Positions 18,622 to 27,646 of a DNA stretch of 64,000 nucleotides are shown piece after piece. Each line of letters begins with the position of its first letter. Positions within the stretch are counted from its first letter, which is position 1. The notes under the pieces are model-generated. The model was not told the DNA's origin. It made no database searches and saw only the letters and a list, made by a program, of their open reading frames with translations. A program made the translations under genes and the position numbers. This stretch comes from Rhodocyclaceae bacterium. GTDB taxonomy: Bacteria > Pseudomonadota > Gammaproteobacteria > Burkholderiales > Rhodocyclaceae. The stretch lies in contig JAGTRP010000005.1 in the NCBI GenBank assembly GCA_018261935.1, forward strand, positions 1 through 64,000. Direction: 5' to 3'.

Positions 18622-19608
18622 ATGTCCAAAGCCCCCATGCGCGTTGCCGTAACCGGCGCCGCCGGCCAAATCGGCTACAGCCTGCTGTTCCGCATCGCCT
18701 CCGGCGAAATGCTCGGCAAAGATCAACCGGTCATCCTCCAGTTGCTCGACCTGCCGCAGGCCCAGCAAGCCGTGAAGGGCGTGATGATGGAGCTGGAAGA
18801 CTGCGCCTTCCCGCTGCTCGCCGGCATGATCGCCACCGATGACCCCAACGTCGCCTTCAAGGACGCCGACGTCTGCCTGCTGGTCGGTGCCCGTCCCCGC
18901 ACCAAGGGCATGGAACGTGCCGACCTGCTTTCCGCCAACGGCGCCATCTTCACTGTCCAGGGCAAGGCCATCGCCGAGAACGCCAAGGAAAACGTCAAGG
19001 TGCTGGTGGTCGGCAACCCCTGCAACACCAACGCCCTGATCGCCGCCGCCGCCGCCAAGAAGGTGGGCCGCACCGATCCCCGCAACTACCACGGCATGCT
19101 GCGCCTGGACCACAACCGCGCCCTTTCCCAGCTGGCCGCCAAGACCGGCCGTCCGGTCTCTTCCTTCAAGAAGATGGTCGTGTGGGGCAACCACTCCCCC
19201 ACGATGTATGCCGACTACCGCAACTGCGTGTCCAACGGCGACAACGTCAAGGATCTGGTGAACGACCAGGTCTGGAACAACGACGTGTTCCTGCCCACCG
19301 TCGGCAAGCGCGGCGCCGCCATCATCGAAGCCCGGGGCCTGTCCTCCGCCGCTTCCGCTGCCAACGCCGCCATCGACCACATCCGTGACTGGGCCCTCGG
19401 CTCCGACGACTGGGTCACCATGGGCGTTCCCTCCGACGGCTCCTACGGCATCCCCGAAGGCATCGTCTTCGGCGTGCCCTGCGAGTGCAAGAACGGCGAC
19501 TACAAAGTCATCAAGGGTCTCGAGATCGACGCCTACAGCCAGGAGAAGATCGCCATCACCCTGAAGGAACTCACCGACGAAGCCGACGCCGTCAAGGGCA
19601 TGCTCTAA
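18622..19608 (+). CDS. mdh: malate dehydrogenase
   Basis: 328 residues, NAD-dependent, of the cytosolic/type-2 MDH group common in betaproteobacteria. It has the NAD motif [20 protein letters not shown], the substrate Arg region [30 protein letters not shown], the [15 protein letters not shown] segment, and the catalytic His in [14 protein letters not shown]. An AGGAG site precedes the ATG. It is divergent from the GntR regulator and monocistronic, with a strong terminator directly behind it. It converts malate to oxaloacetate, feeding the gltA reaction encoded nearby. Confidence 0.97.
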   Translation: MSKAPMRVAVTGAAGQIGYSLLFRIASGEMLGKDQPVILQLLDLPQAQQAVKGVMMELEDCAFPLLAGMIATDDPNVAFKDADVCLLVGARPRTKGMERADLLSANGAIFTVQGKAIAENAKENVKVLVVGNPCNTNALIAAAAAKKVGRTDPRNYHGMLRLDHNRALSQLAAKTGRPVSSFKKMVVWGNHSPTMYADYRNCVSNGDNVKDLVNDQVWNNDVFLPTVGKRGAAIIEARGLSSAASAANAAIDHIRDWALGSDDWVTMGVPSDGSYGIPEGIVFGVPCECKNGDYKVIKGLEIDAYSQEKIAITLKELTDEADAVKGML

Positions 19609-19636
19609 TCCCCAGCCGGCAATCGCTTCATCCAGG

Positions 19637-19667
19637 GGCCGCGGTAAAATGCCGCGGCCTTTTTTTA
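19637..19667 (+). terminator. intrinsic terminator after mdh
   Basis: GGCCGCGG pairs with CCGCGGCC over a 7-nt loop and is followed by TTTTTTTATTTT. Confidence 0.92.
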
Positions 19668-19686
19668 TTTTCCAATTCCCTGAACA

Positions 19687-20670
19687 ATGCGCCATCCAGC
19701 CGAAGTCCTGTTCGCGGGCGAGAAGCCCTTCCCCATCCTGCCAGCCGTGGACCACTACGCTGGTTCCGAGAAGCTGATGCGCAAGGCCATCGCCCTACAG
19801 AACGAGCTGGGGCCGATTTTCGACATCACCTGCGACTGCGAGGACGGCGCCCGGGCCGGCGCCGAGCGGGAGCATGCCGAGATGGCGGCGGCCCTCATCA
19901 TGGGCGAGGAAAACGCCTTCAACCGCGTCGGCGCCCGCATCCATGACATCACCCACCCCCACTGGCAGCAGGACCTGGAAATCCTGGTGGGAATCGCCGG
20001 CACCCGGTTGCCCTTCATCACCCTGCCCAAGCCCTGCTCCGCCGCCGACGTGGCCACCCAGATCCAGGCCTTGCGGGAGGTTGAAGCCCGCTGCGGCCGG
20101 ACCCGGCCGATCCCGGTCCACGTCCTCATCGAGACCCACGGCGCCCTGCGGGAAGTCTGGGACATCGCCCGCCTCCCCGGGGTGGAGAGCCTGGACTTCG
20201 GCCTCATGGATTTCGTCTCCGGCCACCATGGCGCCATCCCCGGCAGTGCCATGAAGAGCCCGGGCCAGTTCGACCATCCCCTGGTGGCCCGGGCCAAATG
20301 CGAGATCAGTGCCGCCGCCCTGGCCAACGGCGTGGTGCCCTCCCACAATGTCACCACCGAGTTGAAGGACGTGGAATACATCCGCAACGATGCCCGCCGG
20401 GCCCGCACCGAGTTCGGCTATCTGCGCATGTGGAGCATCCACCCCAACCAGATCGTGCCCATCGTCGAAGCCATGCGGCCCGACTTCTCGGAAGTCGAAG
20501 CCGCCGCCGACATCCTCATCGCCGCCCAGGACAAAGACTGGGGCCCCATCCAGCACGAGGGCAAGCTCCACGACCGGGCGTCCTACCGCTATTACTGGGA
20601 GCTGCTGGAGCGGGCCCAGGTCACCGGCATGGGCATAGCGGCCGAGGCGAAGGCCCGCTTCTTTGCCTGA
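19687..20670 (+). CDS. HpcH/HpaI aldolase / CitE-like lyase
   Basis: 327-residue TIM-barrel protein of the citrate-lyase-beta / malyl-CoA lyase superfamily. Visible elements are DITCDCEDGARAGAERE (metal and phosphate region), LPKPCSAADVATQIQAL, the metal-binding Glu in VHVLIETHGALREV, the second acid in LDFGLMDFVSGHHGAI, and MWSIHPNQIVPIVEAM. It probably cleaves or forms a 3-hydroxyacyl-CoA thioester. No CitD/CitF partners are nearby, so a classical citrate lyase is unlikely; a malyl-CoA or beta-methylmalyl-CoA type reaction next to mdh is plausible. Its stop overlaps the proposed truC start. Confidence 0.82.
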   Translation: MRHPAEVLFAGEKPFPILPAVDHYAGSEKLMRKAIALQNELGPIFDITCDCEDGARAGAEREHAEMAAALIMGEENAFNRVGARIHDITHPHWQQDLEILVGIAGTRLPFITLPKPCSAADVATQIQALREVEARCGRTRPIPVHVLIETHGALREVWDIARLPGVESLDFGLMDFVSGHHGAIPGSAMKSPGQFDHPLVARAKCEISAAALANGVVPSHNVTTELKDVEYIRNDARRARTEFGYLRMWSIHPNQIVPIVEAMRPDFSEVEAAADILIAAQDKDWGPIQHEGKLHDRASYRYYWELLERAQVTGMGIAAEAKARFFA

Positions 20671-21397
20671 ATTGCTGGAAATCCTCTACCGCGACGAACA
20701 CCTCGTCGCCATCCACAAGCCGGCCTGCCTGCTGGTCCACCGCTCGGAGCTCGACCGCCACGAGACCCGCTTCGCCCTCCAGATGCTGCGGGACCAGATC
20801 GGCCGCCGGGTGTGGGCCACCCACCGGCTGGACAAGGGCACCTCGGGCGTCCTCCTCTTCGCCCTGGACCCCGAGACCGCCGGCCTCGTCGGCCGGCAAT
20901 TCGAGAGCGGCCAGGTGGACAAGGCCTACCTGGCCGTGGTCCGGGGCCATCCACCCGAGAGCGGCGACATCGACCACCCCCTGACCCGGCAGCGGGATGA
21001 CTACGAATTCGTCGGGGAACGCACGGCTTCCGAAGCCCAGCCGGCCCTCACCCGCTTCCGCCGGCTCGCGACCGTCGAGCTGCCCTACCCGGTGGACCGC
21101 TATCCCACCAGCCGCTACGCCCTTGTGGAACTGGAACCCCTGACCGGCCGCCGGCACCAGATCCGGCGGCATCTCAAGCACATCTCCCACCCGATCATCG
21201 GCGACGCCACCTATGGCAAGGGGCGCCACAACCGGCTCTTCACCGACCTCTTCGGCAGCCGGCGCCTGCTGCTGGCGTGTACCCGCCTGGGCCTGCGGCA
21301 CCCCCACAGCGGCGCGCCCCTGAGCCTCGAGGCGCCGCCCGCCCAGGACTTCGCGGCGGTGCTGGCCCAACTGGGCTGGTCGATGGGCGGTCAGTAA
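20663..21397 (+). CDS. truC: tRNA pseudouridine synthase (TruC/RluA family)
   Basis: 244 residues. The catalytic Asp is in THRLDKGTSGVLLFALD, and LEPLTGRRHQIRRHLKHISH with HPIIGDATYGKGRHNRLF is characteristic of TruC, which makes pseudouridine 65 in tRNA. The N-terminus LEILYRDEHLVAIHKPACLL parallels E. coli TruC. The start is uncertain: TTG at 20663 or TTG at 20672, the latter giving a protein beginning MLEILY. It overlaps the CitE-like gene upstream and, convergently, the CBS gene by 7 nt. Confidence 0.87.
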   Translation: MPELLEILYRDEHLVAIHKPACLLVHRSELDRHETRFALQMLRDQIGRRVWATHRLDKGTSGVLLFALDPETAGLVGRQFESGQVDKAYLAVVRGHPPESGDIDHPLTRQRDDYEFVGERTASEAQPALTRFRRLATVELPYPVDRYPTSRYALVELEPLTGRRHQIRRHLKHISHPIIGDATYGKGRHNRLFTDLFGSRRLLLACTRLGLRHPHSGAPLSLEAPPAQDFAAVLAQLGWSMGGQ

Positions 21398-21834
21398 CCG
21401 ATGGACCCTTCGATCTCTTCCTGGCGCCTCATTTCCCGTTCGACTTCCAGGATGTCCTGCCCCAGGGCGTCCCGGGCCGAAACCATGCCGACGGGCCGGC
21501 CGTCGCCGTTCACCACCGGCACATGCCGGAACCCGCCTTCGGACATCAGGTAAAGGGCAAAGGACAGGGGCTTGTCGACGGAAATGGTGTGCACATCCGC
21601 CACCATGACTTCCCCGAGCTGGGTCCTGTCGGGATCCAGGCCGGCGGCGAGGACCTTGTTCAGCGCATCACGCTCCGTGAAAATGCCGGCCGGACGCTGT
21701 TTCCGGTCCACCACCAGCACCGCCCCGATGCGATGCTCGGCCATCAGCCGACAGGCGGCACGCACTGCCATGTCTGGGGTACCGGTAACGAGCGGGCGGC
21801 CGTCGATCACGTCGCGAATCATTCTATTAGGCAT
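21391..21834 (-). CDS. CBS-domain pair protein
   Basis: 147 residues made of two CBS domains. The first spans about 10-65 (DMAVRAACRLMAEHRIGAVL, GIFTERDALNKV) and the second about 75-130 (VHTISVDKPLSFALYLMSEG, VGMVSARDALGQDIL), with an acidic helical tail. Such stand-alone pairs usually bind adenosine nucleotides and regulate partner enzymes. The ATG at 21834 has GAGGAG 7 nt upstream; the longer open frame upstream is not supported. It is divergent from minC and convergent with truC. The partner is unknown. Confidence 0.85.
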   Translation of the reverse strand: MPNRMIRDVIDGRPLVTGTPDMAVRAACRLMAEHRIGAVLVVDRKQRPAGIFTERDALNKVLAAGLDPDRTQLGEVMVADVHTISVDKPLSFALYLMSEGGFRHVPVVNGDGRPVGMVSARDALGQDILEVEREMRRQEEIEGSIGY

Positions 21835-21948
21835 CGGGATCTCCTCACGTTTGGTCGGCACGCAGGTAAGGCACATTCGATAGCGTTTTGTTCCGGCGTG
21901 CCGGGCCGGACCACCTCGGTCTCCTTTCCCCCCGGGCCGGCCGCGCCA

Positions 21949-21977
21949 TTGACGCAGGCCGGTGGCGAAAATATGAT
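21949..21977 (+). promoter_or_regulatory. minC promoter (sigma-70 type)
   Basis: TTGACG (21949-21954), 17-nt spacer, TATGAT (21972-21977), about 50 nt before the minC ATG. Confidence 0.7.
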
Positions 21978-22027
21978 TCGCCCCCCGGGGCAATCCCCAT
22001 CCGCACCCCTTGCGCTCCCTCCCTGCC

Positions 22028-22810
22028 ATGTCCGCCAAACGCGATTCCCTGATCGAACTCAAGGGAGCCATGCTCCCCGTCCTATCCGTCATTGTCCGCA
22101 GCCTCGACCTGGCGCAATTGACGGCGGAGGCAAGGCAGATGTTCGGCGAGGAGAGTTTCTTCGACGGCGACCTAGCGGCCCTCGACCTGAGCGCCATCGA
22201 CCCCGCCACGCCGGCCCCGGACTGGGCCGGCATCTGCAAGCTTTTCGGCGGCCATGGCCTGCGGCTGGTCGGCATCCGGGGCGGCTCCCCCGAGCTGGCG
22301 GCCAGCGCCACCCGGCTAGGACTGCCCCCGCTATCCATCTCCGATTCCCCCTCCCGGCCCCAGGCGCCGAAGCCGGCGCCCGAGCAGCCGCCCGCCCCGG
22401 CACCTGCGCCAGCCGCTCCGCCGCCGGCGCCCCCCCAACCAGCGCCGGCACCCGCCGCCAGCACGACCCTCATCATCGACCGCCCCCTGCGCTCGGGGCA
22501 GCGGGTCTATGCCCGGGGCGGCGATGTGGTCGTCCTGGCCGTGGTCAGCACCGGCGCCGAAGTCATCGCCGACGGCAGCATCCATATCTATGCCCCCCTG
22601 CGGGGCCGGGCCCTGGCGGGCGCCAGCGGCGACACCAAGGCCCGCATCCTGACCACCCGGATGGAAGCCGAACTGGTCTCCATCGCCGGCCTCTATCGCA
22701 CCTTCGAGGATGGCGTCCCGGCGGAGCTGCTGGGCAAGCCGACCCAGATCCGACTCGTCGAGGAAGGCAAGAACAGCCGGCTGGTGGTGGAACCCCTCGC
22801 CATCGGCTAG
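22028..22810 (+). CDS. minC: septum site-determining protein MinC
   Basis: 260 residues. The N-terminal FtsZ-binding domain (1-100) contains LIELKGAMLPVLSVIVRSLD and LVGIRGG. A long Pro/Ala-rich linker (about 105-145) follows. The C-terminal beta-helix (about 150-255) has RPLRSGQRVYARGGDVVVLA, ADGSIHIYAPLRGRALAGA and ELVSIAGLYRTFEDG. It blocks FtsZ assembly away from midcell together with MinD. I preferred ATG 22028 over an in-frame TTG 18 nt upstream. It is the first gene of minCDE. Confidence 0.94.
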   Translation: MSAKRDSLIELKGAMLPVLSVIVRSLDLAQLTAEARQMFGEESFFDGDLAALDLSAIDPATPAPDWAGICKLFGGHGLRLVGIRGGSPELAASATRLGLPPLSISDSPSRPQAPKPAPEQPPAPAPAPAAPPPAPPQPAPAPAASTTLIIDRPLRSGQRVYARGGDVVVLAVVSTGAEVIADGSIHIYAPLRGRALAGASGDTKARILTTRMEAELVSIAGLYRTFEDGVPAELLGKPTQIRLVEEGKNSRLVVEPLAIG

Positions 22811-22887
22811 AAACCAGGGCGGCCGTGTAGAATGCCGCCCTTATTCCAATCAATACCCAATCAATACCGCTTTCGGGAGGCTCCCAC

Positions 22888-23703
22888 GTGACCCGCATCA
22901 TCACCGTGACGTCCGGCAAAGGTGGCGTCGGCAAGACCACCACCAGCGCCAGTTTCTCCTCCGGCCTCGCATTGCGCGGCTTCAAGACCGTCGTCATCGA
23001 CTTCGACGTCGGCCTGCGCAACCTGGACCTCATCATGGGCTGCGAGCGCCGGGTGGTCTACGACCTGATCAACGTCATCCACGGCGAAGCCACCCTCAAC
23101 CAGGCCCTCATCAAGGACAAGCACTGCGACAACCTTTTCATCCTTCCCGCCTCCCAGACCCGGGACAAGGACGCCCTCACCGAGGAAGGCATCGAGAAGA
23201 TCCTGAAGGACCTGCAGCACCTGGGCTTCGACTACATCGTCTGCGATTCCCCGGCCGGCATCGAGCACGGCGCCGTCATGGCGCTGACCTTCGCCGACGA
23301 GGCCATCGTGGTCACCAATCCGGAAGTCTCCTCGGTGCGCGACTCCGACCGCATCCTGGGCATCATCCAGGCCAAGTCCCGCCGGGCCCTGAACGGCGAG
23401 GAGCCGGTGAAGGAGCACCTGCTGGTGACCCGCTATTCCCCCAAGCGGGTGGAAGACGGCGAGATGCTGTCCTTCAAGGACATCCAGGAAATCCTGCGCA
23501 TCCCCATCATCGGCGTCATCCCGGAATCGGAAATCGTCCTGCACTCCTCCAACCAGGGGTCTCCCGCCATCCACCAGAAGGGCACCGATGTCTCCGAGGC
23601 CTACCAGGATGTGGTGGCCCGCTTCCTGGGCGAAGACAAGTCCCTGCGCTTCGTCGATTACGAAAAGCCCGGCCTGCTGCAGCGCCTGTTCGGAGGAAAG
23701 TGA
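22888..23703 (+). CDS. minD: septum site-determining ATPase MinD
   Basis: 271-residue ParA/MinD ATPase. It has the deviant Walker [41 protein letters not shown], the [17 protein letters not shown] Walker B region, and [19 protein letters not shown]. The C-terminus [11 protein letters not shown] is the amphipathic membrane-targeting helix. The start is GTG with GGAGG 7 nt upstream. It oscillates with MinE and recruits MinC. Confidence 0.98.
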   Translation: MTRIITVTSGKGGVGKTTTSASFSSGLALRGFKTVVIDFDVGLRNLDLIMGCERRVVYDLINVIHGEATLNQALIKDKHCDNLFILPASQTRDKDALTEEGIEKILKDLQHLGFDYIVCDSPAGIEHGAVMALTFADEAIVVTNPEVSSVRDSDRILGIIQAKSRRALNGEEPVKEHLLVTRYSPKRVEDGEMLSFKDIQEILRIPIIGVIPESEIVLHSSNQGSPAIHQKGTDVSEAYQDVVARFLGEDKSLRFVDYEKPGLLQRLFGGK

Positions 23704-23704
23704 C

Positions 23705-23965
23705 ATGTCCTGGATGGAACGCCTGTTCGGCAACAAGCCAAAATCCGCCCAGGTAGCCAAGGAGCGCCTGCAGGTCATCATTGCCCGGGAGCGCAGCGAC
23801 CAGAGCGGCCCCGCCGATTTCCTGCCGGCCCTGCAGCAGGAACTGGTGGCGGTGATCTCCAAGTATGTGCAGGTGAATCAGGACGACATCAAGGTTTCCC
23901 TGGAGAAGCAGGGCAACTACGAGGTGCTCGAGGTCAATATCGTCCTGCCCGACGCCACCCGCTAA
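23705..23965 (+). CDS. minE: cell division topological specificity factor MinE
   Basis: 86 residues. It has the N-terminal membrane/MinD-binding region [20 protein letters not shown] and [10 protein letters not shown], then the topological-specificity domain with [19 protein letters not shown] and [12 protein letters not shown]. It stimulates the MinD ATPase. It begins 1 nt after the minD stop, so the two are coupled. Confidence 0.97.
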   Translation: MSWMERLFGNKPKSAQVAKERLQVIIARERSDQSGPADFLPALQQELVAVISKYVQVNQDDIKVSLEKQGNYEVLEVNIVLPDATR

Positions 23966-24081
23966 TCCTTCTTCGGCAAGGCGGCCCGCCGGATCGGGCC
24001 AAGCCCTGCTGCCATTGCAGGGAAGGGCTTGCTTCGCTGACATCGGGGCTTGAACCATGGGATACTCGCCATCCCGATATC

Positions 24082-25080
24082 ATGACGAGGTTTCCCATGC
24101 AGTCCGTTCTTTCAGCGCCGAGGCTCCGTTCCTTGGCGCAGGCTTTTTCCGCGGCCATTTTCCTTGCCTGGAGCGCCCTGGCCGCCGCCGACGCTCCTCT
24201 GGTCAAGGCCCAGGTGCCGGGCTACTACCGGCTGATGCTGGGCAGTTTCGAAATCACCGCCCTCTACGACGGCGTGATCGACCTCGACACCAAGCTCCTC
24301 AAGAACACCAAGGAGCAGGAGGTGCAGAAGCTGCTGGCCCGCATGTTCGTCAAGGGCCCCAAGGTACAGACCGCGGTCAACGCCTACCTGATCAACACCG
24401 GGTCCAAGCTGGTGCTGGTGGACGCCGGCGCCGCCCATCTCTTCGGCCCGACCCTGGGCAACGTGGTGGATAACCTCAAGGCCTCCGGCTACGACCCGGC
24501 CCAGGTGGACGTGGTGCTCGTCACCCACCTCCACGGTGACCATGTGAACGGCCTCGTCACCGCCGATGGTCGGCCCGCCTTCCCCAATGCCGAAGTCTGG
24601 TCCGCCCAGGCCGACAACGACTTCTGGCTGAACGAGGAAGTGGCCGCCAAGGCGCCCAAGGATGCCCAGCCCTTCTTCAAGATGGCCCGGGACGCCGCTG
24701 CCCCCTACCGGCAGAGCGGCAAGTGGAAGACCTTCGACAGCGACCAGGAAATCCTGCCCGGCATTGCCGGCGTACCCGCCCACGGCCACACCCCGGGCCA
24801 CAGCGGCTACCTGCTCCAGAGCGGCGACCAGCGCCTCCTGATCTGGGGCGACCTGGTCCATAACCACGCCGTCCAGTTCGCCCGCCCCCAGGTGGCCATC
24901 GAATTCGACACCGACAAGAAGCAGGCCGTGGCCGCCCGCAAGAAGCTCTTCGCCCGGGCCGCCAAGGAAAAGCTGCTGGTGGGCGGCATGCACCTGCCCT
25001 TCCCCGGCATCGGCCACGTCCGCGCCGAGGGCAAGGGCTACGCCTGGGTTCCGGTGGAATTCGGGCCGGTCACGCGCTAA
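24082..25080 (+). CDS. secreted MBL-fold metallo-hydrolase
   Basis: 332 residues with a signal peptide ending near SALAAADAP. The metal-binding HxHxDH motif is in LVTHLHGDHVNGLV, further ligands are in VPAHGHTPGHSGYLL and the Asp of LIWGDLVHNH, and the last His is in LVGGMHLPFPGIGHV. This is the binuclear zinc lactonase/hydrolase arrangement. The organisation resembles periplasmic AHL-lactonase-like or Pst-type MBL proteins, but the substrate cannot be read from sequence. It is monocistronic and convergent with the cytochrome c gene. Confidence 0.87.
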   Translation: MTRFPMQSVLSAPRLRSLAQAFSAAIFLAWSALAAADAPLVKAQVPGYYRLMLGSFEITALYDGVIDLDTKLLKNTKEQEVQKLLARMFVKGPKVQTAVNAYLINTGSKLVLVDAGAAHLFGPTLGNVVDNLKASGYDPAQVDVVLVTHLHGDHVNGLVTADGRPAFPNAEVWSAQADNDFWLNEEVAAKAPKDAQPFFKMARDAAAPYRQSGKWKTFDSDQEILPGIAGVPAHGHTPGHSGYLLQSGDQRLLIWGDLVHNHAVQFARPQVAIEFDTDKKQAVAARKKLFARAAKEKLLVGGMHLPFPGIGHVRAEGKGYAWVPVEFGPVTR

Positions 25081-25089
25081 GCCCGGAGA

Positions 25090-25626
25090 TCAAAGCCCCG
25101 CCGCCGGCGGCGGGGCCGTCGGGACCGACGCCCGGGTCGGCGGCATCGGAAAGATCACCACCGGCCCGGTCGGCTGCTGTTCCGGCGGAACGTAGGCAGG
25201 CACCAGGGACATGGCCGGCCCGAGGGAGCGGACGAAATGATAGATGGCTCGCAGGTCCTCATCGGTCATGGCCCGCAGGGCCGGTGAGGGCATGGGCGGC
25301 CGGTAGTTGGCGCCGCGCGCCGTGCGCAGCCATTCTTCCTCGGAAATGTTGTTGAAATAGCGCCGCAAATTGCCCGGATAGGTGGTCCCCCAGGCCCCGC
25401 GGTAACCCACCTGGTCGCCGACGAGCCAGTAGCGCTCGGCCACCTTGCCGTCGTTGAGGGCATAGCCCGGCGTATGGCAATCGTTGCAGCCCGCGACGGT
25501 GGTGAGATAACGGCCCCGCTCCACCAGGCTCGGGTCCGGAGCCTTGCCGGCCGCTGCCATCGCCAGAGGCGAGGCAGCCAGCAAAAGGGGCAATAGGCAG
25601 CTTCCTGCAGAACGGGGATATTTCAT
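25090..25626 (-). CDS. periplasmic monoheme cytochrome c
   Basis: 178 residues with signal peptide (SCLLPLLLAASPLAMAAAGK). A single heme site CNDCH follows LVERGRYLTTVAG; the Met in YRPPMPSPALRAMTDEDLRA is the likely sixth ligand. The Pro-rich tail (VPPEQQPTGPVVIFPMPPTR) is unusual. AIYHFVRSLGP is typical of cytochrome c subunits of alcohol/aldehyde or gluconate-type dehydrogenases, but no dehydrogenase is adjacent. The start at 25626 has AGGAG upstream. Confidence 0.88.
   Translation of the reverse strand: MKYPRSAGSCLLPLLLAASPLAMAAAGKAPDPSLVERGRYLTTVAGCNDCHTPGYALNDGKVAERYWLVGDQVGYRGAWGTTYPGNLRRYFNNISEEEWLRTARGANYRPPMPSPALRAMTDEDLRAIYHFVRSLGPAMSLVPAYVPPEQQPTGPVVIFPMPPTRASVPTAPPPAAGL
25095..25116. 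terminator. 22-bp perfect GC palindrome at converging gene ends
   Basis: An 11-bp half (GCCCCGCCGCC) repeated in inverse without a loop, lying inside the last codons of the cytochrome c gene and just after the MBL stop. Only three T follow on the minus strand, so terminator strength is uncertain. Confidence 0.4.
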
Positions 25627-25838
25627 TTCTTGTTTCTCCTGGAGTTGGGGAATCGGCTTGCCCGTCGACGTCCGCTGTCGGCAGGCGCAAAGCGATTTTC
25701 TATGCATTGGAGAAGCAAAGTCCCGAAGGGTTCTGCCCCGGGAAGCGGCCGATGGAGCGAAGCAGCCGATGTCGATCGTCTTTACAGAAGGCGCCCCGCA
25801 TTTTTCAAAAACCTGTTTATAACCAATCGTTTAATTCA
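25627..25838. other. non-coding stretch upstream of the PEP-CTERM promoter
   Basis: Between the divergent cytochrome c and PEP-CTERM genes (354 nt in all). I see no supported coding sequence. The right part (25800-25840) is AT-richer than the surroundings and is where enhancer sites for a sigma-54 activator would be expected; I cannot define them. Confidence 0.4.
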
Positions 25839-25839
25839 T

Positions 25840-25854
25840 TGGCACAGTGCTTGC
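25840..25854 (+). promoter_or_regulatory. sigma-54 (-24/-12) promoter of the PEP-CTERM gene
   Basis: TGGCACAGTGCTTGC matches the RpoN consensus; the invariant GG (25841-25842) and GC (25853-25854) are separated by exactly 10 nt. It predicts a transcript start near 25866, about 115 nt before the ATG. RpoN with PrsK/PrsR is known to control PEP-CTERM genes in floc-forming betaproteobacteria. Confidence 0.85.
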
Positions 25855-25980
25855 GAACGGCGAGCCATCCCGCCCACCCTGCCAAGGGCGGCAGCGGGAA
25901 GGAAACGTTTGCTGCTTCCCGGCACCGCGATCTGACAGCGGATTTGCCGGCAGCAGCCGAATGAGACACTGGAGAATGAG

Positions 25981-26595
25981 ATGAAAGCGAAAAATAGGCT
26001 AATCGCCTGTGCCGGCGCCGCCCTGCTGTGGGCGGGCCATGCCGGAGCAGCGGTATTGTTGTCCGACAACTTCAACAGCGAGACCCAAGGCTTGAATTAC
26101 ACCGGTTTCACCAACTGGAATGTCACCGCCGGCTCGGTAGACCTCATCGGAACCGGATTTTTCGACTTCTACCCCGGCAACGGCAACTACGTCGATCTCG
26201 CCGGCAGCACCGGCTTCGGCGGCACCCTGACCAGCAAGCAAAGCTTCGCGGTGGCGTCCGGCGGCAGCTTCGATCTCAGCTTCGACCTCGGTGGCTCGGC
26301 CCGAGGGCCCACCAACATCGTGGATGTCATCCTGGCCGGCACCACCCTTGCCACCCTGACCCTGGCCAGCAGCGCCCCCCTGGCGTTGCACACCTATAGC
26401 CTCCACAACAATTCCGGCTCGGCCCTGTCCGGAAATCTGGTCTTCCGTAATGAGACCAATGGCACCCAGGGCGCCATCCTGGACAACGTCATTCTAAGCA
26501 GCAACTCGGCGACGGTATCGGAACCGGCGACGACGTTGCTCCTGGGACTCGGGCTGGCGGGACTGATCCTGGGACGGCGCAGGCTGACGCGCTGA
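25981..26595 (+). CDS. PEP-CTERM sorting domain protein
   Basis: 204 residues. The signal peptide ends near GHAGAAVLL. The body is a Gly/Ser/Thr/Asn-rich beta protein (lectin-like, about 25-175). The C-terminus has the tripartite exosortase signal: VSEPATTLL, a hydrophobic helix (LLGLGLAGLILG) and a basic tail RRRLTR. The core motif is SEP rather than PEP. Such proteins are cleaved by exosortase and exported to the cell surface or extracellular matrix with exopolysaccharide. No exosortase gene is in this window. The sigma-54 promoter upstream and a terminator downstream mark a single-gene unit. Confidence 0.9.
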   Translation: MKAKNRLIACAGAALLWAGHAGAAVLLSDNFNSETQGLNYTGFTNWNVTAGSVDLIGTGFFDFYPGNGNYVDLAGSTGFGGTLTSKQSFAVASGGSFDLSFDLGGSARGPTNIVDVILAGTTLATLTLASSAPLALHTYSLHNNSGSALSGNLVFRNETNGTQGAILDNVILSSNSATVSEPATTLLLGLGLAGLILGRRRLTR

Positions 26596-26615
26596 TCGGC
26601 CAGGCGCCCGATGGA

Positions 26616-26655
26616 ACGCCTCCAGCGCTTTCCCGGCGGAGGCGTCTTTTCTTGG
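26616..26655 (+). terminator. terminator after the PEP-CTERM gene
   Basis: ACGCCTCC pairs with GGAGGCGT over a 14-nt loop, followed by CTTTTCTT. Confidence 0.7.
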
Positions 26656-26668
26656 TCTCCGGCCCTGG

Positions 26669-27646
26669 TCAGGCCGGCAGCGGGATCGGCATCAGGGGTA
26701 CCTTGCCGGTGGCTGCGTAAATCTCGCAGCGCTCGATATATTCCCGGGTGCTCCGGGTCATGGGCGTGCGGGCGCGGGCGATGTAGAAAACCAGGTCACG
26801 GCCGTTATGAATCAGCTGCAGCCCAGCCGAAATGCTGTGGGCCCGGGCTTTCTGGGATTTTTTCTGAGTCCCGGAAGGCGGCCGGGGCACAAAATTGGCC
26901 AGCCTTTCCCCCGCCGTCACGAACAGGGCCCAGACATCGAAAATATCGGGGTCGGTGCGCAGGGTCTCGGCCTTGATTTTGGCCGCCTCGGCAAAATCCC
27001 GCACCGGCCCTTCGACCCCTTGGAAAACCGGGATCCGGCCAAAGCTCTTCACCATTGCATCGGCGATGCGGTCGATGTCCCGCATGGTCTGCCCGATCTT
27101 GATGTAGCGGCTTTCGTAGAAGTCCTCCACGGGGATGGAGAAGGCGCGGAACGGTTCGCCCCAGAGTTCGTCGATGCCTTCCTCGCCGCTTCGGTGCAGC
27201 ACCCGACGGCCCAGTTCCATGGCTTCCATCAGGCATTGCCCGCATTCATTCATGAGGGCATCGTCGCTGCCGATTTCCACCCCTTCGTACTGCAATTCCA
27301 CCAGCTTGGTGAAAATATCGGTGGCCCGGTTGAACAGGGCTCCCGCCAGCATGGCGCCCTTCACTCGCCGACGGGCGGGGTCGGTTTCGGCCAGATAGGC
27401 TTGGCGCGCCTCCCCGAGCCGGGTGCCGGGGATGTTGAGCCCGTGTTCGGTGTGGTTGAACAACCGGCGGGTCAAGGCCTCAATGAGGCGCTTCTTGGCG
27501 ATGAGCGTATCGGCGGGCACCGGGTAGGTCTTGATCCAGTAGCCGTCGTAGAAGACCCGTTCCTGGCCGTCGATGACGCAGCGAGTCCCTTCCGGCACGG
27601 CGTTGCCGTTTTCCGGGTCCAGGTCGAGTTTGCGTAGGGTGTTCAT
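26669..27646 (-). CDS. uncharacterised protein
   Basis: About 325 residues; I do not recognise the family. It is largely helical and soluble, with charged segments such as IAKKRLIEALTRRLFNHTEH, PARRRVKGAMLAGALFNRAT and MRDIDRIADAMVKSFGRIP, two cysteines in NECGQCLMEAMELGRR, and a Pro-rich C-terminus. No signal peptide or membrane helix is visible. The chosen ATG at 27646 begins MNTLRKLDLDPENGNAVPEG; in-frame ATGs at 27697, 27721 and further upstream are alternatives and no ribosome site decides. It is divergent from ada with about 294 nt between, where I see no clear promoter or other gene. Confidence 0.6.
   Translation of the reverse strand: MNTLRKLDLDPENGNAVPEGTRCVIDGQERVFYDGYWIKTYPVPADTLIAKKRLIEALTRRLFNHTEHGLNIPGTRLGEARQAYLAETDPARRRVKGAMLAGALFNRATDIFTKLVELQYEGVEIGSDDALMNECGQCLMEAMELGRRVLHRSGEEGIDELWGEPFRAFSIPVEDFYESRYIKIGQTMRDIDRIADAMVKSFGRIPVFQGVEGPVRDFAEAAKIKAETLRTDPDIFDVWALFVTAGERLANFVPRPPSGTQKKSQKARAHSISAGLQLIHNGRDLVFYIARARTPMTRSTREYIERCEIYAATGKVPLMPIPLPA

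Noticed and set aside
19687-20670. CitE-like gene considered as citrate lyase beta subunit
   Set aside because: No citD, citF, citC or citX genes are adjacent, and the location after mdh fits a malyl-CoA-type lyase better.
25095-25116. GC palindrome considered as a REP-type repeat
   Set aside because: No second copy was seen in the window; its position at converging gene ends fits a terminator better.
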